The notes: generated by a model from the sequence alone, not told the origin. A stretch of DNA of 49,447 bases from Bacillota bacterium (GCA_023421505.1 JAEZTJ010000018.1:1-49447), one strand, 5' to 3'; shown: positions 16,250 to 25,588, counted from the stretch's first letter. Program-made: numbers and translations.

Positions 16250-16753
16250 CTACTCATTACTTGCAACTTGAACAATTTGCCGTTCACCGTTCTTCTCGAA
16301 ATGCTTGTAAATCTTCATGCCAATCTTTTTGGCTACCTTTTGTGAGGGAACATTCCTTACAGTGGTATAAGAGAATATTTTTGGATAATGTAATATGTTA
16401 AGCCCATATTCCTTACAAGCAAGAGCAGCTTCCGTCGCATATCCCTTATTACAATACTCCTTTATAATATGAAAACCAATCTCCGGGACGGTTTCATCAC
16501 CTATGCTTTGCATTGTTATACCACAATCTCCGATAAATACATCGCCTTCCTTTAATATGACGGCCCAGAGTCCGTGGTTATATTTTTTGTAATTATCAAT
16601 ATTCCAATTAATCCAATGCTCTACCTCTTCCTCACTAAAAGCATTTGGATAGAATTCCATAGCTTCAGGATCGGAAAGAACCTTCCCTAATTCCTTTTTA
16701 TCGTCAGGCAGCAGTTCTCTTAAATATAATCTTTCCGTCTCCATTATTTTCAT
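16250..16753 (-). CDS. GNAT acetyltransferase, RimJ/RimL type
   Basis: About 167 residues, starting at the ATG of MKIMETERLYLREL, which has GAGGTGG upstream; a start five codons earlier overlaps that site. The fold signature is clear: ERLYLRELLPDDKKELGKVL at the N-terminus, GDCGITMQSIGDETVPEIGF and the acetyl-CoA loop IIKEYCNKGYATEA, then VRNVPSQKVAKKIGMK. It acetylates an amino group, commonly on proteins or small amines; the substrate is not evident. It stands alone on the minus strand. Confidence 0.85.
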   Translation of the reverse strand: MKIMETERLYLRELLPDDKKELGKVLSDPEAMEFYPNAFSEEEVEHWINWNIDNYKKYNHGLWAVILKEGDVFIGDCGITMQSIGDETVPEIGFHIIKEYCNKGYATEAALACKEYGLNILHYPKIFSYTTVRNVPSQKVAKKIGMKIYKHFEKNGERQIVQVASNE

Positions 16754-16960
16754 TTGTAACCACCTCATTAATTCATTTGTAGGCCGAATATATTAGTATA
16801 TCTAGCTTAATCTCCCGGTATATATAAAATTTTACTCCTGGCGCTATAGCAATTAGCTGTATGGAAACTACAGAACTGCTAAGCAAGGAATACCATAATG
16901 AATTCAACTGATGCTTTAAAAAGCCACCTTCAAACTCTGCGAGATACGGGGTGTACCTAA

Positions 16961-17473
16961 TTATTGATACAGATACCCTTTTTCTCTTAACGCTTTGTCA
17001 ATGCGATCAAGGGTAGCTTCTGAATCCGCTTCTATGGTATGCTGATGGATTCCGTCAGTTAACTCCTTTAAAGGTACGATTTTTTGCTCCTTTACCTTTT
17101 TCACAAAGTCATATACGTCCTGGCGGTTTCGTATAATTAATGCAGTAGTAATTTCTCCATAGATTTCATGAGCTACAAGAACATCTAATATCTTACCTCC
17201 GTTATCTACGATGGTGCATAGCTCATCCTCAATTTGATCTGTAGAGTGCTTTACTTTAAAAACACGTTTTATACGAGGAAGATTGTTTTGATACACCAGA
17301 TAGCCCTTCGTGGTAGAAATAATAGTAACCTCCGATGCCCGAAGTAGTGCAATATCCTGTACGATAACCTGACGGCTTACACCAAGAAGACGGGACAATT
17401 CTCCTCCGGAAATCGGTTCAGTCTGTTCCTTTAATAATTTTACCAGTTGTTCTCTTCGTTTACTACCTTCCAT
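16961..17473 (-). CDS. niaR: NiaR/YrxA-type niacin-responsive repressor (HTH_11 plus 3H domain)
   Basis: A 170-residue protein, the normal family length, with GGAGG before its ATG. Residues ~6-60 form an HTH_11 winged helix (SGGELSRLLGVSRQVIVQDI). The rest is a 3H domain, named for conserved His residues: KVKHSTDQ, VAHEIYGE and GIHQHTIE. In Firmicutes this protein represses NAD synthesis and niacin uptake genes with nicotinate as co-repressor. No NAD genes adjoin it here, so its targets lie elsewhere. Confidence 0.88.
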   Translation of the reverse strand: MEGSKRREQLVKLLKEQTEPISGGELSRLLGVSRQVIVQDIALLRASEVTIISTTKGYLVYQNNLPRIKRVFKVKHSTDQIEDELCTIVDNGGKILDVLVAHEIYGEITTALIIRNRQDVYDFVKKVKEQKIVPLKELTDGIHQHTIEADSEATLDRIDKALREKGYLYQ

Positions 17474-17928
17474 CGAAACCTCCTCTTCTTTATTATAGGA
17501 TTTGATACCTAATCCTTCAGGTGATTGCTAGACTCAAAATTTATAAGAACTGTTAGAATAATATATACTATTTAGTGTGAATTATTGAAAAGCATAATTC
17601 ACACTTAGAAGTTTGTGCCTGCGTATTCCTCGGCACAAACTAAATCCAAGGGCAGACATGTTATGTTAGTGTAAGTTATATATCGCTCATTCGGGTATAA
17701 TAAATTGTAATATCTGGAATGATTTATCAAAATATTGCTTGGTTGACTAAGTGTATAGAAAGCATTTATAATAATGATGTTCAAAAATTATTTTTTTATT
17801 AATCATTAGCCGAAGAGCTAATTATATGGCTAATTCTTAAATTATAGCAACAGAATAATTATATACTGATAGGCACAAATTGGCAATGGTTTTTGACTGC
17901 CATCAGATAATTTGGAAAGAGGGAAACG
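17474..17928. other. Intergenic region, 455 bases
   Basis: No gene is visible. It holds copy A of the two-hairpin repeat (17573-17670). The right part is very AT-rich, with no clear promoter apart from TATAAT at about 17696. Confidence 0.5.
17573..17670 (+). repeat. Two-hairpin intergenic repeat, copy A
   Basis: Hairpin 1 is GTGTGAATTAT/ATAATTCACAC (17575-17585 with 17594-17604), hairpin 2 AGTTTGTGCC/GGCACAAACT (17610-17619 with 17632-17641), both perfect. A conserved tail follows: AACTAAATCCAAGGGCAGAC then ATGTTATGTTAG. Related copies lie at 21993-22063 and 48011-48125. Confidence 0.75.
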
Positions 17929-18198
17929 ATGTTTCGTTTATGGGCAAAGGTATTTAAGGAAAACCGAATGATAAAGGATATGGTAGTATGCAATGACAAC
18001 AAGGATTTACGCCGAACACAGAAGGTATTTATGGCGGTAGAGGAAGTCTGCAGAGCTTACGATTTATCAAAGCCAATATGGCTTAATGTTACAATAGAAG
18101 ATTTTAAGAAGCATGATAAAACACGTTTTACAAAGGATAATTTTATAGAAGCTGTTGATTTTGATTATCTTGAAATCCATGTGATAGAGGAAGATTAA
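17929..18198 (+). CDS. Small conserved-looking protein of unknown function
   Basis: An 89-residue soluble, charged protein with a good ribosome binding site (AAAGAGGG). It contains VFMAVEEVCRAYDLSKPIWL and a C-terminal strand-rich part ending DYLEIHVIEED. I do not recognise a named family. It lies 41 bases before the VanY-like lipoprotein gene on the same strand and may be co-transcribed with it. Confidence 0.7.
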   Translation: MFRLWAKVFKENRMIKDMVVCNDNKDLRRTQKVFMAVEEVCRAYDLSKPIWLNVTIEDFKKHDKTRFTKDNFIEAVDFDYLEIHVIEED

Positions 18199-18239
18199 GA
18201 ATTTTAAAGCCGTAAGTAATTGGAAAGTCAAGGTGAATT

Positions 18240-19103
18240 ATGCTGCAAAAACGGATCGTGTTTGTGACACTACTGTTATTATTTAGCCTTTCTGCCTGCG
18301 ACAAAAACGCAAGCTCCGGGTATAATTCTAATGAAAAGCCAGCGAATAACGCTGCTTTACCGACAGATAAGCCGCATAAGCCTTCCCTTGTGAAAGCAGG
18401 CCAAACAGATAAGGGACAGGAAGCTCCTTCAAAGCTGTCTGTAGCAGAGGATAAGGATAATCCTGTTAAAATAAATTCAGAGGGGGATACTATGGAAGTA
18501 ATAGGGCAAGAAGAAGCGGAGCAATTCTATTATGAAGCATTATCTAAGGAGATAAAGGAAAGAATAGACGGAAAATCCTATGGAGAGAATTGTGATGTGC
18601 CCTATGAGGAGCTTCGATATGTCCGTGTGCTTTATTGGGGCTTCGATCAACAGACGCATAATGGAGAGTTGATTGTAAATAAAGCAATCTCAGAGGATAT
18701 CGTAGCTATATTCAAAGAATTATATGAAAGCAAATATCCAATTGAGCGCATGGTTCTTGTTGATGAATATAATGCAGATGATAACACCTCTATGGAAGCA
18801 GATAATACCTCCGCCTTCAATTATCGGAAGATAGACGGAACAGATCGTCTTTCTCTCCATAGCTATGGTCTTGCAATTGATATTAATCCCCTGTATAACC
18901 CATATGTAAGGGGAGCGAAGGATGAATTAATCATTACACCGGAGAATGGGATCGCTTATGCAGATCGTTCGGCAGACTGTAATTATTATATTAAAGAGGG
19001 CGATGTCTGTTACAATGCTTTTGTAAAACGGGGCTTTACCTGGGGAGGAGAATGGAAGACACAAAAGGATTACCAGCATTTCCAGAAAAAGCTTGAGCCT
19101 TGA
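18240..19103 (+). CDS. VanY-like M15 D-Ala-D-Ala carboxypeptidase lipoprotein
   Basis: A 287-residue lipoprotein: the lipobox LFSLSACDK gives Cys near residue 20, followed by a low-complexity linker to about residue 85. The C-terminal peptidase M15 (VanY/Peptidase_M15_4) domain has its zinc-site pattern LHSYGLAIDINPLYNPYV (His and Asp) and the last ligand in DYQHFQ near residue 281, with GFTWGGEW before it. These enzymes trim D-alanine or cross-link peptides of peptidoglycan outside the membrane. All ligands are present, so it should be active. Confidence 0.85.
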   Translation: MLQKRIVFVTLLLLFSLSACDKNASSGYNSNEKPANNAALPTDKPHKPSLVKAGQTDKGQEAPSKLSVAEDKDNPVKINSEGDTMEVIGQEEAEQFYYEALSKEIKERIDGKSYGENCDVPYEELRYVRVLYWGFDQQTHNGELIVNKAISEDIVAIFKELYESKYPIERMVLVDEYNADDNTSMEADNTSAFNYRKIDGTDRLSLHSYGLAIDINPLYNPYVRGAKDELIITPENGIAYADRSADCNYYIKEGDVCYNAFVKRGFTWGGEWKTQKDYQHFQKKLEP

Positions 19104-19110
19104 CAGCTAA

Positions 19111-19127
19111 GTTTCGCAATTACCTAA
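19111..19127 (+). repeat. 17-bp dispersed element, copy 2
   Basis: GTTTCGCAATTACCTAA, eight bases after the VanY-like gene; it is the reverse complement of copy 1 (3956-3972) with one mismatch. Confidence 0.5.
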
Positions 19128-19200
19128 AATTATGCTATAATGAATGTAACGAATATAGCATAACAAGCTACGGATATTTGATAGGATGTGAGGTGACAAA

Positions 19201-20235
19201 ATGAGGCGTGTCTTAATAATAGCTCATAATGATGAACTATTGCAGTTTTGTCAAAAGGCATTACAGGAGAGATTTAAGATATTCTCACTTTCTTGGGAAG
19301 ACAATATGACGAAGCTTCTTGAGCAAACCTCTCCGGAACTGATCCTTCTCACAGTATCAGCTGTCGAAGCAGGTGTAAATGTTATATTTGACAATATAAA
19401 AAAGATTCTCAAAGAGGCAGGAAAGCCGGTAGTTACTATCTTATCAGCACATAATTTAGGGATAGAGCAAAAAATGCTTTCACTTGGTGCGGAGGATATT
19501 ATAACTCTTCCGGTTACGCAAGAACTATTACTGCATCGAGTGCAATCCTGCCTAGAGTTAGCTGACCTTCGTCTGGAAAGACCGTATGTAGAAAAATACC
19601 AGGATGCCATCTCAACAAGCTTTGCCGAGCTTGTTGAATGTCGGGATATAACAACCGGAGGGCATTTAAAGAATACAACCCGGTATTTTGAAATTTTACT
19701 GAAGGAAGCGATGGAAAATGATTTATATAGGGATGTAATACCAAAGGAGGATGTGAGGGATTTGCTTCGCTCGGCGACCCTTCATGATATTGGGAAACTT
19801 GGGATTACGGATGACATTCTTCGTAAGGAAGCCTCTCTTGATTATAATGAATTTGAACATATGAAGACACATACCACCTTGGGAAAACAGGCCTTTGAAA
19901 AAATCATAAAGGAAACAGGCGGTACCAGATGGCTGTATCTGGCTAAGGATATGGCTTATTGCCATCATGAGCGATGGAATGGAACAGGTTATCCCAATGG
20001 TCTTAAAGGGGAAGAAATTCCGCTCTATGCAAGGATGTTAACCGTAGCTGATGTTTATGATGCTTTGACGTCGAATAGAGCATATAAAGAAGCATTTTCC
20101 CATGAAAAAGCAATGCAGATTATAATAGAAGGAAAGGGAAGCTATTTTGATCCTTCCATTATAGATTTATTTGTAAAAGCAAATAAGCGGTTTGAAGCGC
20201 TTTTACAAAAGAGTACTGAAAGCGAAAGCCGATAG
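19201..20235 (+). CDS. HD-GYP cyclic-di-GMP phosphodiesterase with degenerate receiver
   Basis: A 344-residue protein. Residues 1-120 have the receiver fold (RRVLIIAHNDELLQFC ... ITLPVTQELL), but the phospho-acceptor position reads ELILLTVSA, with Thr instead of Asp, and the acidic pair is altered, so normal phosphorylation is unlikely. Residues ~140-335 are an HD-GYP domain with intact motifs: TTGGHLKNTTRY, LHDIGKLGI, MKTHTTLG, CHHERWNGTGYP and LTVADVYDALTSNRAYKEAF. Such domains hydrolyse cyclic-di-GMP. It lies 14 bases before dnaX, and may share its transcript. Confidence 0.88.
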   Translation: MRRVLIIAHNDELLQFCQKALQERFKIFSLSWEDNMTKLLEQTSPELILLTVSAVEAGVNVIFDNIKKILKEAGKPVVTILSAHNLGIEQKMLSLGAEDIITLPVTQELLLHRVQSCLELADLRLERPYVEKYQDAISTSFAELVECRDITTGGHLKNTTRYFEILLKEAMENDLYRDVIPKEDVRDLLRSATLHDIGKLGITDDILRKEASLDYNEFEHMKTHTTLGKQAFEKIIKETGGTRWLYLAKDMAYCHHERWNGTGYPNGLKGEEIPLYARMLTVADVYDALTSNRAYKEAFSHEKAMQIIIEGKGSYFDPSIIDLFVKANKRFEALLQKSTESESR

Positions 20236-20249
20236 AAAGGAAGTAGCCT

Positions 20250-21824
20250 ATGTCGTATACGGCTCTTTACAGAAAGTTTCGCCCCGACAACTTTTTAGAG
20301 GTGAAGGGACAGGAGCATATAGTAACAACATTAAAAAATCAAATAAAAGCGGGCAGAATTGGACATGCCTATCTTTTCTGCGGTACCAGGGGTACAGGTA
20401 AGACTACGATTGCGAAGCTTCTAGCCAAGGTTGTGAATTGTGAGCATCCGGTGGAGGGAAGCCCCTGCAATGAATGTGCGATGTGTAAGGCAATCGCGGC
20501 AGGAACTTCCATGAATGTAATCGAAATAGATGCTGCCTCCAATAACGGTGTGGATAATGTACGTGAAATTGTGGAAGAAGTACGCTATTCTCCGACGGAG
20601 GGAAGATTTAAGGTTTATATTATCGACGAGGTTCATATGCTATCGACGGGAGCCTTTAATGCACTTCTAAAAACAATAGAAGAACCGCCTTCGTATGTTA
20701 TATTTATTTTAGCAACCACAGAGGTTCATAAGATACCGATGACCATATTATCCAGATGTCAGCGGTATGATTTTAGAAGAATAACCATAGATATCATAGC
20801 AGAGCGCTTAGCAGAGCTTATGAAGGCAGAGAATATAGAGGCAGAGGATAAAGCACTGCGGTATGTAGCGAGAGTTGCCGACGGCTCTATGCGTGATGCG
20901 TTGAGTCTTTTAGATCAGTGCATCTCCTTTTATCTGGGGAAGAAATTAACCTATGATAATGTCCTTGAAGTACTCGGTGCTGTTGATACGCAGGTGTTTG
21001 CAAGGCTATTAGACTATATTCGAAGGCAGGATGTATCTTCCTGTATTCGGTTACTGGAGGAGATAGAGAGTGTGGGGCGTGAATTAGGGCAATTCACCAC
21101 AGATTTCATCTGGTATCTTCGTAACCTTCTCTTAATAAAGACAACGGAGGATATTTCAGATCTCATTATTGAGGTGTCAACGGAGAACTTAGAATTACTG
21201 AAGCAGGATGCAGAGGCTATGGATGAGCTATCCTTAATCCGATTTATTAGAATATTCTCGGAGCTTTCCAATCAGATTCGCTATGCGACTAGAAAAAGAG
21301 TAATGATTGAGGTGGCCATAATTAAGCTTTGCAAGCCACAGATGGAGCAAAATCTTGATGCGATTACTGCCAGACTAAAGCACCTCGAAGAAAAGTTAGG
21401 AAACGGTGTTGTTATCAATTCGCAAGGCGTTTCACCAACTGATCCTCCGGAGAAAGAAAAGACAATCGAGAGAAAGCCGGTTATTCTTCCTGAGGCATTG
21501 CCGGAGGATTTAAAAGAAGCAGCACAGAACTGGAAGAGTATTTTAAGCCAGATAGGAAAAAAATCACCTGCATTAGGCTCTGTTTTACAGGGCGCGACAC
21601 CTAGCATAGACGGCAATCAGGGCTTGCAATTGGTTGTTACCGATTCGTTAGATAAGGATTTAATTGAACGGGAAAATCACATGCAGCTCATTAAGGATAC
21701 CATAGCGCAGCTTGTTCAAAAGCAGGTTAAAGTATCCGTCAGATATTTAGATAAGAGCAAGGAGCGTCTGGAGGAAGTCCCGGATTTATCGAAGCTGATT
21801 AATATGCCGATAGAGTATGAATAA
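20250..21824 (+). CDS. dnaX: DNA polymerase III subunit gamma/tau
   Basis: A 524-residue clamp-loader ATPase. Visible: N-terminal ALYRKFRPDNFLEVKGQEHI, Walker A GTRGTGKTT near residue 45, the four-cysteine zinc knuckle (CEHPVEGSPCNECAMC, ~64-79), Walker B VYIIDEVHML, sensor 1 ILATTEVHKIP and the arginine finger in SRCQRYDF. The C-terminal tau-type tail (~370-524) is short and variable. It loads the beta clamp during replication. It stands in the conserved dnaX-ybaB-recR group, here split by inserted DNA. Confidence 0.97.
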   Translation: MSYTALYRKFRPDNFLEVKGQEHIVTTLKNQIKAGRIGHAYLFCGTRGTGKTTIAKLLAKVVNCEHPVEGSPCNECAMCKAIAAGTSMNVIEIDAASNNGVDNVREIVEEVRYSPTEGRFKVYIIDEVHMLSTGAFNALLKTIEEPPSYVIFILATTEVHKIPMTILSRCQRYDFRRITIDIIAERLAELMKAENIEAEDKALRYVARVADGSMRDALSLLDQCISFYLGKKLTYDNVLEVLGAVDTQVFARLLDYIRRQDVSSCIRLLEEIESVGRELGQFTTDFIWYLRNLLLIKTTEDISDLIIEVSTENLELLKQDAEAMDELSLIRFIRIFSELSNQIRYATRKRVMIEVAIIKLCKPQMEQNLDAITARLKHLEEKLGNGVVINSQGVSPTDPPEKEKTIERKPVILPEALPEDLKEAAQNWKSILSQIGKKSPALGSVLQGATPSIDGNQGLQLVVTDSLDKDLIERENHMQLIKDTIAQLVQKQVKVSVRYLDKSKERLEEVPDLSKLINMPIEYE

Positions 21825-21992
21825 TAGGAAAAGGAACCATTTAAAAATCCTCCACGGAAATTTTGATAAAAACAAAGGTTATCATAGGCAAATTGATACA
21901 AATGGTTTATAATAACATGACAGATAATATGATATAGTAATAGCATTGATTACTTGCTGCTCTTCAGGAATAATGCCAAAAAAGTTTGCTCA

Positions 21993-22063
21993 TAGTGTAA
22001 TTTATAAAAAAGCATAATTAATACTTGTCATAACTAATTTAAAGGGCTGGTATGCTATGTAAG
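21993..22063 (+). repeat. Two-hairpin intergenic repeat, copy B (hairpin 2 missing)
   Basis: TAGTGTAATTTAT, AGCATAATTA and then AACTAATTTAAAGGGCTGG and TATGCTATGTAAG match copy A in order. The segment that forms hairpin 2 in copy A is absent. It lies in the 359-base gap between dnaX and ybaB, which otherwise shows no gene or terminator. Confidence 0.6.
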
Positions 22064-22183
22064 CAAGAATTAGGGCTTATAGGTGCCCTGTAAATACCTA
22101 AAGCTATAAGTAACAGCGAAACTGAAATTGTAAGTTTTGTATACACAGCATATTCTAAATCAATCATAAAGGAGAATGATATA

Positions 22184-22546
22184 ATGGCTAAAAGAGGTGG
22201 ATTTCCGGGTGGTGGAATACCGGGAAATATGGGTAACTTAATGAAACAGGCTCAGAAAATGCAAAAGCAGATGGAAGATAAGACAAAGGAGCTTGAGGAA
22301 AAGGAATGGGAAGCTAGTGCCGGCGGCGGTGCAGTTAGTGTTAAGGTTTCCGGTAAAAAGGAGATTTCTTCAGTTAAGCTTTCAAAGGAAGTGGTAGATC
22401 CTGACGATATCGAGATGTTGGAGGATCTAATCGTGGCAGCAGCAAATGAAGCACTTCGTAAGATGGAGGAGGAATCCTCTGCAGTGATGGGTCAGGTTAC
22501 TGGCGGACTCGGTGGTCTTGGAGGACTTGGAGGCTTTCCTTTCTAA
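22184..22546 (+). CDS. ybaB: YbaB/EbfC nucleoid-associated protein
   Basis: A 120-residue protein with a Gly-rich start (RGGFPGGGIPGNMGNLMKQA), the conserved helix MQKQMEDKTKELEEKE, the strand region VSVKVSGKKEISSVKLS and a Gly/Leu-rich tail. It is the expected size and is a dimeric DNA-binding protein usually encoded between dnaX and recR. AAAGGAG precedes the ATG. Here recR is displaced by about 3.2 kb. Confidence 0.95.
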   Translation: MAKRGGFPGGGIPGNMGNLMKQAQKMQKQMEDKTKELEEKEWEASAGGGAVSVKVSGKKEISSVKLSKEVVDPDDIEMLEDLIVAAANEALRKMEEESSAVMGQVTGGLGGLGGLGGFPF

Positions 22547-23011
22547 TTTATTACAGCAGAATATAGTGTCATATGGCTCTGAGATCGTATGTTTTGTTTA
22601 GTTTCAGAGCTTATTGTCTTGGAAATATTTGAAAATTACATCGATTTTATATCAAACTATGATCATACTTTAATTTATGCGCTAATCTTGATAGGTATTT
22701 GCTATATTATTTAAATAATACGCCGATAATATTAATGCTTACATAAGATATATACGATAGGTACATGCATTGACATTACTAATAGGCAATATAATAAAAG
22801 TAATCATATACAAATCGATCTTAGGCTAAGGTGTATATATTTATTTAAGAGAAAAAGGTCAATTGAATAGTAAGATCACTTTGTATGAATTTAAATTTTC
22901 AATTCAGTTTTTTGGGAAAATGCTGAAATGGACTAACAAGTGCTTGAAGCTGGGCTATTTGAGTGCTATAATTTAACAACATAAATAATTATAAATAAAG
23001 GAGTGGGACAA
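22547..23011. other. AT-rich intergenic region with hairpin and promoter
   Basis: A weak hairpin GCTCTGA/TCAGAGC (22576-22582 with 22604-22610) may end the dnaX-ybaB transcript. The following ~330 bases contain no gene. A strong promoter (listed separately) lies at the right end. Confidence 0.5.
22944..22972 (+). promoter_or_regulatory. Promoter of the two-gene HD cassette
   Basis: TTGAAG (22944-22949), 17 bp, TATAAT (22967-22972) with an extended -10 TGC just ahead. It reads into the gene at 23012. Confidence 0.7.
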
Positions 23012-23371
23012 ATGTGCTTTTACATTGGTATTGAGGATTTGGCAGCTAATGCATTGATCGAAGCGCTTGAAAAAGGACAGAAGCGGTTTGTGACTTATGA
23101 AGAACTGGAGCATTATGGTTCGAGTGTAATTCAATTATTAAATGCGAATGGAGAAAAGGCAGTCCTTATTTTATCAAGAGAGAGCACCAACGCTCTGTTC
23201 AGAAATTATTCGGAGTATTTTGAAGAGCAGGAATCTGATTGCGGTTTGGGTATAGCTTTAAAGCAAGAAAAATCAGTGGATGACTTGATAGATCAATTCA
23301 GGGGGTATCTTGCTTTTGATGTTCTTATGGCGTTTATAAATGCAAGTTCGGTTAAAGCGCTGGGAGTATAA
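23012..23371 (+). CDS. Unknown small protein, first gene of HD cassette
   Basis: 119 residues from ATG at 23012 (MCFYIGIEDL), which has AAGGAGTGG ahead; an upstream GTG at 23003 is inside that site. It is soluble and mixed alpha/beta with no family I recognise. Visible stretches are KRFVTYEELEHYGSSVIQLL, KAVLILSRESTNALFRNYSE and a C-terminal helical part. It ends two bases before the HD phosphohydrolase start, so the two are translationally coupled and probably work together. Confidence 0.75.
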   Translation: MCFYIGIEDLAANALIEALEKGQKRFVTYEELEHYGSSVIQLLNANGEKAVLILSRESTNALFRNYSEYFEEQESDCGLGIALKQEKSVDDLIDQFRGYLAFDVLMAFINASSVKALGV

Positions 23372-23373
23372 TT

Positions 23374-24984
23374 ATGAAACCATACAAAAGATTAAAGGAT
23401 CCTATTTATGGTTACATTGATATATCCACTAACTATATGACGGATATTGTAGACACATCATCATTTCAAAGATTGCGGAGAATAATTCAAACTAGTTACT
23501 CTCCGCTTTATTCGTCTGCGGTACATAATAGATTTGTGCATTCGCTTGGGGTGTTTCACCTTGGAGAAATTGCATCTCAGACAATAAAAAATGAAATTTT
23601 AAAAAAGGGATTCGAATGTCGTAACTTAGATCGAACGTGTGAGATTTTTAAATTAGCATGTATGCTACATGATGTTGGACATGCGCCTTTTTCACATACG
23701 GGGGAGCATTTTTATCTAGATGATAAAAGTAGCTATGAACCTTTACACCGAAAACTGATTGAGCTTGTTGGAATAGAAGCTTTTCGAGATGATGTGCCAT
23801 TTCAAGATACGTCAGCTGCTGCACCTCATGAAATAATGAGTGCTATTGTAGGAATTAAAGAGTTTAATGAATTCTTCCATGGAGCAGAGGAAAGAGAGTT
23901 TTTTGCCAGATGCATTACCGGATATAAATATTCCAAACCCAATGACAAAAATAGTATATATAACTGCTTTATCAACTTGTTGAATTCAAAGGTCATAGAT
24001 GTAGATAAATTAGACTATTTAATTCGGGATGCGTACATAACAGGTTTTGATACGGTTAATATTGATTATGCTCGTTTACTTCAGTCGCTAACACTTGTTT
24101 ATATAGACGGGAATTATGAAATAGCTTATTATAAAGATGCAATTAGTGTGATCGAAAATGTTGTCTACGCACATGATTCGGAGAGAAAATGGATTCAGAA
24201 TCATCCGGTGGTAATGTATGAAGGTTATATATTACAGCATATAATTTCCGGACTCAATGCAAAAATGAATTCTACGGATTCAAAGTTGTTTTCTCTGAAA
24301 TCATTAGGGAAAGAAAAAAATCAATTTGATGGGAATATATCAATATCCTTAATGTGTGATGATGACATTATATATTTAATGAAGAATATATATAGTGATG
24401 AATTAAGCGAAGAGTTTTTTGAAAGAAGAAGCAGGAGGCACCCTTTATGGAAGTCCGAGGCTGAATACAAAGCCTATTTTGATGGGAAGACAAAGGGTGG
24501 CACAGTATTAACTGATTTTGAAAAAGCAATGGAGTTAACATCTCGGTATCTTCTAAAAAGCTCTGATTCATGGGTGATAAATGAATCTGCTATTGATAAA
24601 TTAAAGAGCGACCTAGAGGAAGTTGAGAAGGCTAGCATAACTCCAAAAACAAAAGAGGTTCAAATTAGAGATAAGACAGCGATATTAAAGATCATGGAGT
24701 GTCTTCATAGATATTCGGTCGAAAATGATCATATATGTGATTTTGTTATTTTAAGAGTATCTCAATTTAATAGTGGATTTGGTAAACCAGATTTTTCGAA
24801 AACCAAAATAGTATTTCCATCTGCAAAAGAAGAGCTTATAACCGAGTTTGGCGTCATAGCCTCTTCGCTAAAAGCAAGAGACAAAGAGAGAGACAACTTC
24901 TTTTACCTCTTTTATAAAAGGAACAACAATAATGCTATAAATAAAAAGGAATTATCAAAACAGCTACTGATTCAATTTTTCTAG
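23374..24984 (+). CDS. HD-superfamily phosphohydrolase (dNTPase-like)
   Basis: A 536-residue protein. The N-terminal half has the complete HD motif set of dGTPase/SAMHD1-like enzymes: FQRLRRIIQTS, NRFVHSLGVFHLGE (first His), LACMLHDVGHAPFSHTGE (His-Asp pair and next His) and DVDKLDYLIRDAY (last Asp). The C-terminal ~200 residues are not recognised. Relatives hydrolyse phosphate esters of nucleotides, and several act in phage defence. It is coupled to the small gene before it and sits with an integrase remnant inside the dnaX-ybaB-recR group. A defence role is inference. Confidence 0.85.
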   Translation: MKPYKRLKDPIYGYIDISTNYMTDIVDTSSFQRLRRIIQTSYSPLYSSAVHNRFVHSLGVFHLGEIASQTIKNEILKKGFECRNLDRTCEIFKLACMLHDVGHAPFSHTGEHFYLDDKSSYEPLHRKLIELVGIEAFRDDVPFQDTSAAAPHEIMSAIVGIKEFNEFFHGAEEREFFARCITGYKYSKPNDKNSIYNCFINLLNSKVIDVDKLDYLIRDAYITGFDTVNIDYARLLQSLTLVYIDGNYEIAYYKDAISVIENVVYAHDSERKWIQNHPVVMYEGYILQHIISGLNAKMNSTDSKLFSLKSLGKEKNQFDGNISISLMCDDDIIYLMKNIYSDELSEEFFERRSRRHPLWKSEAEYKAYFDGKTKGGTVLTDFEKAMELTSRYLLKSSDSWVINESAIDKLKSDLEEVEKASITPKTKEVQIRDKTAILKIMECLHRYSVENDHICDFVILRVSQFNSGFGKPDFSKTKIVFPSAKEELITEFGVIASSLKARDKERDNFFYLFYKRNNNNAINKKELSKQLLIQFF

Positions 24985-25010
24985 TTCATTTTTTTACTAG
25001 GTAGTAATAT

Positions 25011-25115
25011 AAAGGGGGCTTTTGCAAGATAGTTTATTAGCTATTGAGCAAAGGCCTCTTTTTATTCTCTTAAATGGAATATGCGGATTCCGAAGAATTC
25101 GCAAACATGGTAAAA
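25011..25115 (+). repeat. Terminator-plus-palindrome repeat, copy 2
   Basis: AAAGGGGGCTTTTGC ... GCAAAGGCCTCTTTTT forms an imperfect terminator after the HD gene, followed by CTTAAATGGAA and the palindrome GCGGATTC-CGAA-GAATTCGC (25083-25102). The arrangement matches copy 1 at 13689, although this copy has drifted more. It directly precedes the integrase remnant. Confidence 0.7.
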
Positions 25116-25139
25116 TAAGTCATAAATACAACAAAACTA

Positions 25140-25588
25140 AGGGAATTGCTTGGACTGAAATGGAGTGATATTGATTATAAAAATAATGTTATCCATGTAA
25201 CAAGAACCTTGAAACGGAAGAACAACGGTAATTTTTATAAAGGCTCTCTAAAGGCAAAATGCAGCTAAGAGACGTACCATTGCTTCCCTCAACGGTGACA
25301 TTGCTTAAGGCTCAAAAAAACAGAACGATCCTTGCAGAAGGTTAAACTGGGGCGTAATAAATACTAGACTGCTTTGAGAACTGAGTGTTTTTAGCATATA
25401 CCAGCAGACCTCAGTTATATATCAAAGTTTCAGTATCAGATTCATAAAATAACTGACCCGATGAATAAGGATGGAACCGAGGCCGCAAAAAAGAAAACAG
25501 GGAGCATGTTGTTTATGAACATTTACACCCTCATGCTTTCCGGCATACATATGTGGGCAGAGGGTTAGAAAATTGGATATCCCTTTAA
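25140..25588 (+). pseudogene. Broken tyrosine recombinase (phage/ICE integrase)
   Basis: Fragments in different frames keep family order: RELLGLKWSDIDYKNNVIHV and TRTLKRKNNG (the region after the first catalytic Arg), then RTIALPSTVTLLKAQKN after a stop, and finally HLHPHAFRHTYVGRGLENW with the H-x-x-R catalytic box. Frameshifts, stops and missing ends show it is dead. It marks past integration of a mobile element between ybaB and recR. Confidence 0.8.

Noticed and set aside
21825..22183. Small stable RNA such as 4.5S RNA near dnaX
   Set aside because: The gap contains repeat copy B but no signal-recognition RNA core sequence.
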